Source of the DNA: Arcticibacter tournemirensis
GTDB lineage: Bacteria > Bacteroidota > Bacteroidia > Sphingobacteriales > Sphingobacteriaceae
NCBI RefSeq assembly: GCF_006716645.1
Contig: NZ_VFPL01000001.1
Location: 2,542,001 to 2,606,000 of the forward strand
Direction of reading: 5' to 3'
Length of the DNA: 64,000 nucleotides
The translations under genes were made by a program, and so were the position numbers. The notes under the pieces are model-generated. The model did no database searches and was not told where the DNA came from. It worked only from the letters and a program-made list of their open reading frames with translations. Of the stretch, positions 53,002-60,448 are shown piece after piece (positions within the stretch are counted from its first letter, which is position 1; each line of letters opens with the position of its first letter).

Positions 53002-54255
53002 ATGGAAGTCAATACCGAAAATATAGTCAGACAGTTCTTATACGGAGGCGAGCCGATAGGCAAACAGTTTCCCGCATTACATCAGTCGGTTTACGGAAAG
53101 CCGCTGGTGTACTTTGATAATGCTGCCACAACCCAGAAACCATATTCTGTTATTCATGCTATCAGTGAATACTACAGTACGATAAATAGTAACATTCATA
53201 GGGGTGTGCATCACCTGAGTCAGAAAGCGACAGACGCCTATGAAGTGTCGAGAAATGCGGTTGCTGCATTTATTAATTCGCGCAGTTCATCTGAAGTGAT
53301 ATTCACGAAAGGGACTACCGACGGTATCAACCTGATTGCTGATGTTTACGGGAGTTATGCTGTAAAGGAAGGTGATTCTGTGATTATTTCGGCGATGGAG
53401 CATCACTCAAATATTGTTCCATGGCAAATAATGTGTGAAAAGCGTGGTGCAGTCCTGAAGGTCATTCCCATGAACGAGAACGGTGAACTTCTGATGGACG
53501 AGTTTGAGCGTATGCTCGATGAGAGGGTAAAGATAGTTGCTGTTACATATATCTCTAATACACTGGGGACAATTAATCCGGTGAAGCGAATCATCGAACT
53601 GGCGCATGCTAACGGCACGCCTGTATTGATAGATGCAGCGCAGGCTGTTCAGCATGTTGCTGTAGATGTACAGGATCTGGATTGCGATTTCCTCGCTTTT
53701 TCCGGTCACAAGATGTACGGGCCTACCGGAATTGGCATCCTTTACGGAAAGGAAGAATGGCTTGAAAAGCTACCTCCTTACCAGGGAGGCGGAGACATGA
53801 TCAAAACGGTAACATTTACCGGAACTGAATATAATGAGCTTCCCTTTAAATATGAAGCTGGTACACCTCATATTGAAGGCGCTATTACCCTTAAATCGGC
53901 CGTAGATTTTATTACTGAGCTTGGCGTTAATGAAATCGCCGCTTTTGAGAATGGCCTGCTGCAGTATACGACTTCATTGGTGACAGAAATTCCAGGAATT
54001 GACATTATTGGGACGGCAAAGGCGAAAGCCGGTGCTCTTTCATTATCGGTTAAAGGCGTGCATCCCTATGATGTAGGCGTGCTTCTTGATAAAATGGGCA
54101 TTGCCGTGAGAACAGGCCATCATTGTACGCAGCCTGTAATGGACTTTTATTGTATTCCTGGTACTGTAAGGCTCTCTTTTGCAGTATATAACACTATCGA
54201 AGAAATTGATTACTTCATAAGCAGCCTGAAGAGGGCAATAAATATGCTTGTTTAG
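53002..54255 (+). CDS. sufS: Cysteine desulfurase SufS
   Basis: A 417-aa PLP-dependent enzyme that takes sulfur from cysteine for Fe-S clusters. Signature motifs are PLP Lys237 in AFSGHKMYGPTG and active-site Cys375 in RTGHHCTQPVM, a group II arrangement. The N-terminal motif KPLVYFDNAATTQKP and the HHSNIVPWQ segment are typical. The gene lies 15 bp before sufE, its activator. Confidence 0.97.
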   Translation: MEVNTENIVRQFLYGGEPIGKQFPALHQSVYGKPLVYFDNAATTQKPYSVIHAISEYYSTINSNIHRGVHHLSQKATDAYEVSRNAVAAFINSRSSSEVIFTKGTTDGINLIADVYGSYAVKEGDSVIISAMEHHSNIVPWQIMCEKRGAVLKVIPMNENGELLMDEFERMLDERVKIVAVTYISNTLGTINPVKRIIELAHANGTPVLIDAAQAVQHVAVDVQDLDCDFLAFSGHKMYGPTGIGILYGKEEWLEKLPPYQGGGDMIKTVTFTGTEYNELPFKYEAGTPHIEGAITLKSAVDFITELGVNEIAAFENGLLQYTTSLVTEIPGIDIIGTAKAKAGALSLSVKGVHPYDVGVLLDKMGIAVRTGHHCTQPVMDFYCIPGTVRLSFAVYNTIEEIDYFISSLKRAINMLV

Positions 54256-54270
54256 AGTATTAATTATAAG

Positions 54271-54702
54271 ATGACTATAAACGAGAAACAGGACGAATTA
54301 ATTGAGGAATTTGAATTTCTTACCGACTGGGTTGATAAGTATGAACAGATCATTCAGCTGGGTAAGGAGCTGCCTCTTATAGACGAACAGTATAAGCAGG
54401 ATAAATACCTGATTAAAGGATGTCAGTCTAAGGTTTGGCTCTATCCCGAATTTAAAGAGGGCAGGATCTTTTTCTCTGCCGACAGTGATGCCATCATCTC
54501 TAAAGGTCTGGTGAGTCTCATCATTAATGTACTGTCGGGGTTTAGCCCTGAAGAGATCATGAATGCTGATTTATATTTTATCGACAGGATTGGACTTAAA
54601 GAACATTTATCACCTACCCGCTCAAACGGCTTGCTTGCTATGGTGAAGCAAATTAAACTTTATGCAATTGCTTACGATGCGGCACTTGTGAAAAAGGAGT
54701 GA
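54271..54702 (+). CDS. sufE: SufE-type sulfur acceptor
   Basis: A 143-aa protein that accepts the persulfide from SufS and carries it to SufB. Active Cys51 is in YLIKGCQSKVWLY. Length and the motif SKGLVSLIINVLSGFSPEEI match the family. Its stop codon (54700-54702) lies inside the heptamer array that begins at 54696, so the last two codons are part of repeat units. Confidence 0.95.
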   Translation: MTINEKQDELIEEFEFLTDWVDKYEQIIQLGKELPLIDEQYKQDKYLIKGCQSKVWLYPEFKEGRIFFSADSDAIISKGLVSLIINVLSGFSPEEIMNADLYFIDRIGLKEHLSPTRSNGLLAMVKQIKLYAIAYDAALVKKE

Positions 54703-54772
54703 GGAGTGAGATATGAGTATCAAGTATCAAGTATCAAGAATTAAGAAATAAAGTATAAGGTTCAGTATTAAT
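54696..54772. repeat. Heptamer array, 10-11 units, overlapping the sufE stop
   Basis: In-register 7-bp units: GGAGTGA twice, GATATGA, GTATCAA three times, GAATTAA, GAAATAA, AGTATAA, GGTTCAG, and a decayed TATTAAT. CAAGAATT (54735-54742) can pair with AATTCTTG (54786-54793) to fold back. The first unit encodes the last sufE codons. Confidence 0.75.
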
Positions 54773-54847
54773 TCAATCTGTTCTCAATTCTTGTTTCTTT
54801 ATTAAAGTCGTTGGCAGCTTATTGCTGAAAGACAATAACTTAGTAAA

Positions 54848-55168
54848 ATGATTATTAACGATCAGGCAGGGATTAAAGATAAGGTTATCGAAAGGCTCAA
54901 AATGGTATTTGACCCCGAAATACCTGTGGATATATATGAGCTTGGGTTGATATATGAGCTTCACACGTTTCCTGATGGGGTTGTAAAAGTTGTAATGACC
55001 CTTACCGCTCCTGCCTGCCCGGCTGCGGACCAGATACTGCAGGACGTTCAGAATACTCTTGCCGAAGTTGAAGGCATTAAGGAAGCAAGGGTAGAAATTA
55101 GTTTCGATCCCCCCTGGGACAAGGGAATGATGAGCGAAGATGCAAAACTTGAGCTCGGCTTTTTCTGA
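54848..55168 (+). CDS. sufT: DUF59/MIP18-like Fe-S maturation protein (SufT-like)
   Basis: A 106-aa protein with the DUF59 core: FDPEIPVDIYELGLIYEL (residues 19-36) and MTLTAPACPAADQI with the conserved cysteine (about residue 57), plus SFDPPWDKGMMSEDAKLELG at the end. Members assist late steps of Fe-S insertion and are regularly the last gene of suf operons. It is separated from sufE by 145 bp that hold a heptamer array. Confidence 0.9.
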   Translation: MIINDQAGIKDKVIERLKMVFDPEIPVDIYELGLIYELHTFPDGVVKVVMTLTAPACPAADQILQDVQNTLAEVEGIKEARVEISFDPPWDKGMMSEDAKLELGFF

Positions 55169-55508
55169 TACAGCTTACCGGAACCCATATTTGTTTTCCC
55201 GCCACTGATACCATTCTAACCTAACCTGGAAACCCCAAAAGAGATATACTGATCTGATCAGATCGTAGGAAATATCTTAAATAATAAACTTTTACTTAAA
55301 CAAATACAGAACTTCGGGCTAAGTCTGCTTTGATTGTTTCTGAAAAAATCGTCTGTGTATTTACTTTGGCATCTTTGATGTTATTTTTTTATTCTTTTTA
55401 TATGAAATTTGTAAAAAACAGAAATATTATTGTAAATTCGTTTCTATAATTAGTTTTTTAATAACAAAGTATTCATATTTGAATTAAATATTTCCGAAAT
55501 CATCAAAA
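55169..55508. other. 340-bp AT-rich upstream region of glnA
   Basis: No gene is visible. It contains a perfect 14-bp palindrome (GATCTGATCAGATC, 55251-55264) and a very AT-rich final 130 bp that presumably hold the glnA promoter. No strong TAnnTTTG box at the right place was found. Confidence 0.5.
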
Positions 55509-56519
55509 ATGGCGACAAAATTAGAGTACATTTGGCTTGATGGCTATAAACCCACTCAAAGCCTGCGCAGCAAAACAAAAATCGAAAAGAATTTCAGCGG
55601 TAAGTTAGAAGATTGCCCAATGTGGAGCTTTGACGGATCTTCTACCGAGCAAGCACCAGGCGGATCGTCTGATTGTGTTTTGAAACCTGTTTTTATTTGT
55701 AAGGATCCTCAGAGAAAAGATGCTTACCTTGTTATGTGTGAAGTGCTTGATTCTACTGGTGCCCCTCATCCATCAAATGGGCGTGCGACCATTGAAGATG
55801 ATGATAATGACTTCTGGTTTGGTTTTGAGCAGGAATATTTCCTTTGGGATCCTGAAACGAACAAGCCACTTGGTTTTCCAGCTGGTGGATACCCAGGACC
55901 TCAGGGACCGTATTATTGCTCTGTAGGCGCTAAGAATGCCTACGGCAGGGAAATAGTAGAAGAACATCTTGATGCTTGTCTGGAAGCCGGCCTTAATGTA
56001 GAAGGTATTAACGCCGAAGTAGCTGCTGGCCAGTGGGAATTCCAGATCTTCGCAAAAGGTGCAAAAGAAGCAGGCGATCAGATATGGATTGGCCGCTATC
56101 TTCTTGAAAGAATAGGTGAAAAGTACGGAGTAGCGATCAACTGGCACTGTAAGCCTTTGGGTGAGTTAGACTGGAACGGCTCGGGTATGCACGCTAACTT
56201 CTCAAATTCTGTATTGCGGACTGCAGGCAACAAGGATACTTACGATAAAATCTGCGAAGCTTTCCGTCCGGTTGTTAAGGAACATATCGAAGTTTATGGT
56301 GCCGACAACCACCTTCGCCTTACCGGTAAACACGAAACAGCGTCTATTCACGACTTTAGCTATGGCGTTTCAGACCGTGGCGCTTCTATCCGTATTCCTC
56401 TGGCGACAGTAGAAAGAGGCTGGAACGGATATCTTGAAGATCGTCGTCCTAATTCTGCGGCTGATCCTTATAAAGTGGCGGCACGTATTATCAAGACTGT
56501 AAAGTCTGCCATCCTATAG
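55509..56519 (+). CDS. glnA: Type II (eukaryotic-type) glutamine synthetase
   Basis: A 336-aa enzyme that makes glutamine from glutamate, ammonia and ATP. The length and the motifs LEYIWLDGYKPTQSLRSKTK, PMWSFDGSSTEQAPG, WFGFEQEYFL, NVEGINAEVAAGQWEFQIF, and RLTGKHETASIHDFSYGVSD with RIP mark the GSII group, found in eukaryotes and some bacteria including several Bacteroidetes. All catalytic acidic and basic residues appear to be present. It has its own terminator. A separate type-I-fold homologue lies 540 bp downstream. Confidence 0.96.
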   Translation: MATKLEYIWLDGYKPTQSLRSKTKIEKNFSGKLEDCPMWSFDGSSTEQAPGGSSDCVLKPVFICKDPQRKDAYLVMCEVLDSTGAPHPSNGRATIEDDDNDFWFGFEQEYFLWDPETNKPLGFPAGGYPGPQGPYYCSVGAKNAYGREIVEEHLDACLEAGLNVEGINAEVAAGQWEFQIFAKGAKEAGDQIWIGRYLLERIGEKYGVAINWHCKPLGELDWNGSGMHANFSNSVLRTAGNKDTYDKICEAFRPVVKEHIEVYGADNHLRLTGKHETASIHDFSYGVSDRGASIRIPLATVERGWNGYLEDRRPNSAADPYKVAARIIKTVKSAIL

Positions 56520-56535
56520 AATAAAGGTTATTGTT

Positions 56536-56569
56536 AAAAAGGCTGAATTGTAATGGTTCAGCCTTTTTT
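56536..56569. terminator. glnA terminator, overlapping convergent gene end
   Basis: Arms 56536-56547 and 56557-56569 form a stem of about 12 bp (AAAAAGGCTGAA and TTCAGCCTTTTT) with a 9-nt loop and T-runs on both strands. The downstream arm contains the stop codon of the convergent gene at 56558, so one hairpin can end both transcripts. Confidence 0.85.
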
Positions 56570-56962
56570 GTATAGAATATAGTCTCCTGATGGAATTGCA
56601 GGCAGATGAACGTAAGAACGGTTATAAACGTAAGTCCAGCATATTTTAACTTCATTTCCAGCTAAAACCTCGCACTCGCATCTGATAAATTCACTCGATT
56701 CGAGGTGGTCTTCATTAAATCCTTCGTATTCGTCCAGTACTTTAAAAATGTCGTGACGGTTCGGTCCGAGTTCATAAATACTCCCATGGACCAAATTGGG
56801 AGATGCAGTATCATAAATAGCTGCCGGATAATCACCGGTGTCATATAGAGTACCCTTTATGCAACCTTTGCTCCATAATGTGCTGTTCTCCATTAAGTAG
56901 GCGCCGAATGGGTTGGAGGGTGTTAAAAGAGAACCGTAAATAAACAGAAAGTTTTCTTTCAT
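56558..56962 (-). CDS. Gamma-glutamylcyclotransferase-like (AIG2-type) protein
   Basis: A 134-aa protein of the GGCT-like/AIG2 fold. The signature is LFIYGSLLTPSNPFGAYL (residues 5-22; phosphate-loop-like YGSL), then KGTLYDTGDYPAAIYD, and DEYEGFNED where the glutamate is the likely catalytic acid. Family members cyclise gamma-glutamyl groups or gamma-glutamylamines. It stands between a true glutamine synthetase and a glutamine-synthetase-like ligase, so a role in gamma-glutamyl compounds is tempting, though strand and spacing argue against shared transcription. Confidence 0.85.
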   Translation of the reverse strand: MKENFLFIYGSLLTPSNPFGAYLMENSTLWSKGCIKGTLYDTGDYPAAIYDTASPNLVHGSIYELGPNRHDIFKVLDEYEGFNEDHLESSEFIRCECEVLAGNEVKICWTYVYNRSYVHLPAIPSGDYILYKKG

Positions 56963-57059
56963 ATCGCGGTAGTAAGTGCTTTTGCAAAATAAAAAAACCT
57001 TCGCAAGTTTAGCGATTCCTTCTTAACTTGAGGAAATTTTACTGCTTAACCCTTTGTTT

Positions 57060-58418
57060 ATGGACAATAGTCAGGTTATAAAATATTTACAGGATAAAGA
57101 TATTCATAAGATCAAGTTTGCGTTCGCAGACATCGACGGCATCCTCCGGGGTAAGGTTATTCACCGGAAAAAGTTTGTCGACGGCTTGCAGGATGGTTAT
57201 GGATTCTGCGATGTCACCTTTGGCTGGGACAGCAATGATGCTCTTTACGATGAGGTTGCGGTTACTGGTTGGCAAAGCGGCTTTCCTGACAAAGCCTGCA
57301 GGATTGATCTCAACACGTTCCGTACTGTTCCATGGGAGGATCATATACCATTTTTCCTGGCTGATTTTAGCAGGCATGATGGAACAAGCCTTGCTGTTTG
57401 CCCTAGAAGCTTATTGAAACGAATTATTCAGCAATGCGATTCTATGGGGTTTCACGCCGAGTTTGCCCAGGAGTTTGAATGGTTTAACTTCAAAGAAACT
57501 TCCCATTCGTTACAGGAAAAAGGCTTTACCGGACTTCAGCCCTTAACTTCGGGTATGTTTGGTTATTCCATTTTGCGTCCCTCGCAAAACAGCGCCTTCT
57601 TTTACGATCTGTTTAACCTTTGCGAACAGTTTAACATTCAAATTGAGGGCCTGCATACAGAAACCGGCCCCGGCGTTTATGAGGCGGCTATTCTCCATAA
57701 CGGAATACTTGAAGCTGCTGATAAGGCTGTCCTTTTTAAATCAGCCGTAAAAGAAATTGCATCGCGGCATGGTATTGTAGCTTCTTTTATGGCGAAATGG
57801 AATACCGACCTGCCGGGCTGCAGTGGTCATATTCATCAGAGCTTATGGACTAAAGATAAGGAACGGAATCTTTTTTATGATGCTGATAACCAGGAGTCTG
57901 TTAGTGAACTGTTAAAGCAATACATTGCCGGTCAGCTCTATTGTTTGCCGTATATTCTTCCGATGTACGCACCAACGGTTAATAGTTATAAACGTTTAGT
58001 AGAAGGCGCATGGGCGCCTACCACAGTGAGCTGGGGCTTTGATAACCGCACAGTTGCGCTCAGGGTGTTAAATCCATCTGAAAAATACACCAGACTTGAA
58101 ACAAGAGTACCAGGCGCTGACACGAATCCATACCTGGCCATGGCAGCAGCACTTGCGTCAGGTCTGTATGGTATCAGGAATAAGCTTTTGCTTGACATTC
58201 CTGCTACCACGGGTAACGCTTATAAAGAGCAGGAGAAAGAACGGCTCCCTGCCGACCTGTATTCAGCTACTCAATCAATGATGGCTTCTCCGGTGGCGAA
58301 GGATTTGTTCGGTGAAGAATTTACCGACCATTTTACCAGAACGCGGCTTTCGGAGTGGAATCATTTTGTTAAACATGTTAGCACCTGGGAACTGAAGCGA
58401 TATTTGGAGATAATATAG
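57060..58418 (+). CDS. Glutamine-synthetase-like gamma-glutamyl ligase (type I fold)
   Basis: A 452-aa glutamine-synthetase-fold ligase. Beta-grasp start (KFAFADIDGILRGKVIHRKK), catalytic glutamates in FAQEFEWFNF, HTETGPGVYEAAI, then SGHIHQSL (histidine of the glutamate-binding loop), PTVNSYKRLVEGAWAP, SWGFDNRTVALRV and RLETRVPGADTNPYLAMAAA are all intact, so the enzyme should be active. It differs from housekeeping GSI in length and in the region near the adenylylation loop, and from GSII upstream, so a different amine acceptor (as in PuuA or FluG-like proteins) is likely. I start it at ATG 57060. A heptamer array begins at its last base and fills the gap to the next gene. Confidence 0.85.
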   Translation: MDNSQVIKYLQDKDIHKIKFAFADIDGILRGKVIHRKKFVDGLQDGYGFCDVTFGWDSNDALYDEVAVTGWQSGFPDKACRIDLNTFRTVPWEDHIPFFLADFSRHDGTSLAVCPRSLLKRIIQQCDSMGFHAEFAQEFEWFNFKETSHSLQEKGFTGLQPLTSGMFGYSILRPSQNSAFFYDLFNLCEQFNIQIEGLHTETGPGVYEAAILHNGILEAADKAVLFKSAVKEIASRHGIVASFMAKWNTDLPGCSGHIHQSLWTKDKERNLFYDADNQESVSELLKQYIAGQLYCLPYILPMYAPTVNSYKRLVEGAWAPTTVSWGFDNRTVALRVLNPSEKYTRLETRVPGADTNPYLAMAAALASGLYGIRNKLLLDIPATTGNAYKEQEKERLPADLYSATQSMMASPVAKDLFGEEFTDHFTRTRLSEWNHFVKHVSTWELKRYLEII

Positions 58419-58536
58419 GTTGCAGGTTGTGGGTTGTAGGTTGTAGGTGACAATTATGAATTATGAATTTTGAATGTCGTAAAAACGTTCGCAACCCGCA
58501 ACTCACAACTCACAACCCACAACCCATAACACATAT
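58418..58536. repeat. Heptamer array, about 16 units, with complementary halves
   Basis: From the last base of the upstream gene to 11 bp before the next, the whole spacer consists of 7-bp units in one register: GGTTGCA, GGTTGTG, GGTTGTA twice, GGTGACA, ATTATGA twice, ATTTTGA, ATGTCGT, AAAAACG, TTCGCAA, CCCGCAA, CTCACAA twice, CCCACAA, CCCATAA. The GGTTGTA units of the left end and the CCCACAA units of the right end are complementary and can form an imperfect stem of about 30 bp. The register is kept across the central AT-rich units. Confidence 0.85.
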
Positions 58537-58539
58537 GCA

Positions 58540-59577
58540 ATGGATTATTCGAGGATTATAAAAAAAGCATGGAGAGAATACGATGCATCAAAAGTTATTC
58601 TTAAGATCCAGGATATCAGTGCCATGGTTTCGACAAACCATGTGTTCAGGATTGTTTTTGAGGACGAGGATATTGTAATCGCAAAGCTGTCTTACTTCGG
58701 CAAGTATGAACACTTTAAGGAGGATCATCGCATTATTCATTCGCTGGCGAATAATTTACTTTATCCATTTGAAAATCTGCTGGCCAAGTCGCTTCTCAAA
58801 AATAACCGGGTATTTACATACCGGTATAAAACAGGTACGACGGATGCCTGGGTGGTGTTCTATAATCCTGTACGGGTGCAGAAACGCTTGCCAAAAAGGC
58901 TTTCGGAAGCACAAATACGGGTATTTGGACAGCAGATCGGGAAGTTTCATAAAGCTTGCTCCCGGATCAGGAATGTGCTCCCCCAGTCATCAAAGACCCT
59001 GAGCACGGATATTAAAGTTCTTTTAAGACAAACTGCGAACAGAAGGAATACGACGTTTGATCCTGACCAGAAGGGAATTATCAGGCAGCATTGCGAAGCT
59101 TTTCAGAAAAACCGCCTGCGGTTGAGAGCCGATAAGTTTGAGAATATCCCGGTGTTTATTGACTGGAATATTGGAAATTTCTCTGTTACGTCAAGCCTGA
59201 AGCTATATTCACGATGGGATTATGACTGGTTCAGGATGAGCAGCAGGATGATGGACTTCTATTTCTTCAGCAGAGTGGTGTCGGATATAGGAGACCGCAC
59301 GGTGTTTAGTTATCTGATCGGACCCATGATGGAGGACCGCTTTCTGCTTTTCCTTGAAGAATATCATAAAGTAAACCCGCTTACAGCAAACGAAATACGC
59401 TTTCTGAAAGAAGTCTACCGTTTCTTTATTCTCAATTATGTGATTAAAGATGGTAACTACTTTTTCAGCGGTCAGTATGCTGAGAAATTGCAGGCTGAAG
59501 CCTTCGAAATCTACCTGCCATCTATTGAAACTGAGTTTGACGCTGATAAGCTTATAAAGACACTAAACCTCAAATAA
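58540..59577 (+). CDS. APH-fold small-molecule kinase
   Basis: A 345-aa protein of the aminoglycoside phosphotransferase/choline-kinase fold. The ATP-binding lysine is K49 (VIAKLSYFGKY), the Brenner-like catalytic motif is FIDWNIGNF (D208, N213, in place of HGDxxxxN), and the metal-binding DYDWF follows (D227 or D229). The usual HG before the catalytic Asp is replaced by FI, so activity is possible but not certain. It sits between a glutamine-synthetase-like gene and a HAD-IIA gene in the same direction. Substrate unknown; not evidence for aminoglycoside resistance. Confidence 0.75.
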   Translation: MDYSRIIKKAWREYDASKVILKIQDISAMVSTNHVFRIVFEDEDIVIAKLSYFGKYEHFKEDHRIIHSLANNLLYPFENLLAKSLLKNNRVFTYRYKTGTTDAWVVFYNPVRVQKRLPKRLSEAQIRVFGQQIGKFHKACSRIRNVLPQSSKTLSTDIKVLLRQTANRRNTTFDPDQKGIIRQHCEAFQKNRLRLRADKFENIPVFIDWNIGNFSVTSSLKLYSRWDYDWFRMSSRMMDFYFFSRVVSDIGDRTVFSYLIGPMMEDRFLLFLEEYHKVNPLTANEIRFLKEVYRFFILNYVIKDGNYFFSGQYAEKLQAEAFEIYLPSIETEFDADKLIKTLNLK

Positions 59578-59588
59578 TTAATATAACA

Positions 59589-60440
59589 ATGGATAATATT
59601 TTCGCATTCAGAGAGGTCATTGAGCAGTATAAGGTGGTTTTTTTTGATGCTTTTGGAGTAGTAAAGAACTATAAAGGACTTGTTCCGGGTATTGAAAAGA
59701 CCTTTGAATATCTCGAGGCGGAGAAAAAGGAGTATTATATCGTTACAAATGATGCGTCAAGAAGTCCTGTTCAGCTGGCCGAAAAGTATCACCAGATGGG
59801 CCTGAAAGCGATAAGCCACGACAGGATCATTTCTTCAGGAATGCTCGCCAAAGAATATCTTGATTTAAAGGTGAAAGATGGAATTGCAGCTTATTTGGGA
59901 ACCACCGACAGCGCACATTACATTGAGAGCTCGGGCCTGCATACCCTTCGGGTAAAGGAAGTTACAGCCGACAATATTCAGCAGGTGAATGCGCTGGTAT
60001 TTTTGGACGACGAAGGGTTTGAATGGTGCAGGGATTTGAATAAGACAGTGAATCTGCTTAGAAAGAGGACTATCCCGGTAATAGTAGCAAACACAGATGA
60101 TGCTTACCCTCTGAATGTAAGCGAGGTATGTATTGCAGTTGGAAGCATTGCAACGATGATCGAGAATATCGTAGGTAAAGAGTTCATTCGCTTTGGTAAG
60201 CCCGATTCACAGATGTTTATGTTTGCTTATGACCTTGTACGTGAGAAACTACAGGTAACAAAGAAAGATATTGTAATGGTCGGAGACACTCTTCACACCG
60301 ATATTTTAGGCGGTAACAAGTTCGGATTAGATACCATATTGGTGCTTTCGGGTAATACGCTTGCCTCGGAGGCGGAAACAAGAATAAATACCACCGGAAT
60401 TATCCCTACCTATATTTGTCAATCTGCAGTGATCGAGTAA
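59589..60440 (+). CDS. HAD-IIA-type protein with altered first motif
   Basis: A 283-aa HAD-superfamily class IIA protein. Motif I reads FFDAFGVVKNYKG with nucleophile D20, but position D+2, normally aspartate, is phenylalanine (F22). Motif II is near YIVTNDASRSPVQLAEKY, motif III has FGKPDSQMF (lysine in GKP), and motif IV is MVGDTLHTDILGG, all as in NagD-like phosphatases. Substitution of the general acid/base suggests altered or lost phosphatase chemistry, as in some related groups with DxW motifs. It begins 11 bp after the kinase gene and ends 8 bp before the TatD-like start. Confidence 0.85.
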   Translation: MDNIFAFREVIEQYKVVFFDAFGVVKNYKGLVPGIEKTFEYLEAEKKEYYIVTNDASRSPVQLAEKYHQMGLKAISHDRIISSGMLAKEYLDLKVKDGIAAYLGTTDSAHYIESSGLHTLRVKEVTADNIQQVNALVFLDDEGFEWCRDLNKTVNLLRKRTIPVIVANTDDAYPLNVSEVCIAVGSIATMIENIVGKEFIRFGKPDSQMFMFAYDLVREKLQVTKKDIVMVGDTLHTDILGGNKFGLDTILVLSGNTLASEAETRINTTGIIPTYICQSAVIE

Positions 60441-60448
60441 TTACGGGT

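Noticed and set aside
58540-59577. Aminoglycoside resistance gene
   Set aside because: Only the general APH fold is shared; motif I is atypical and the context is metabolic.
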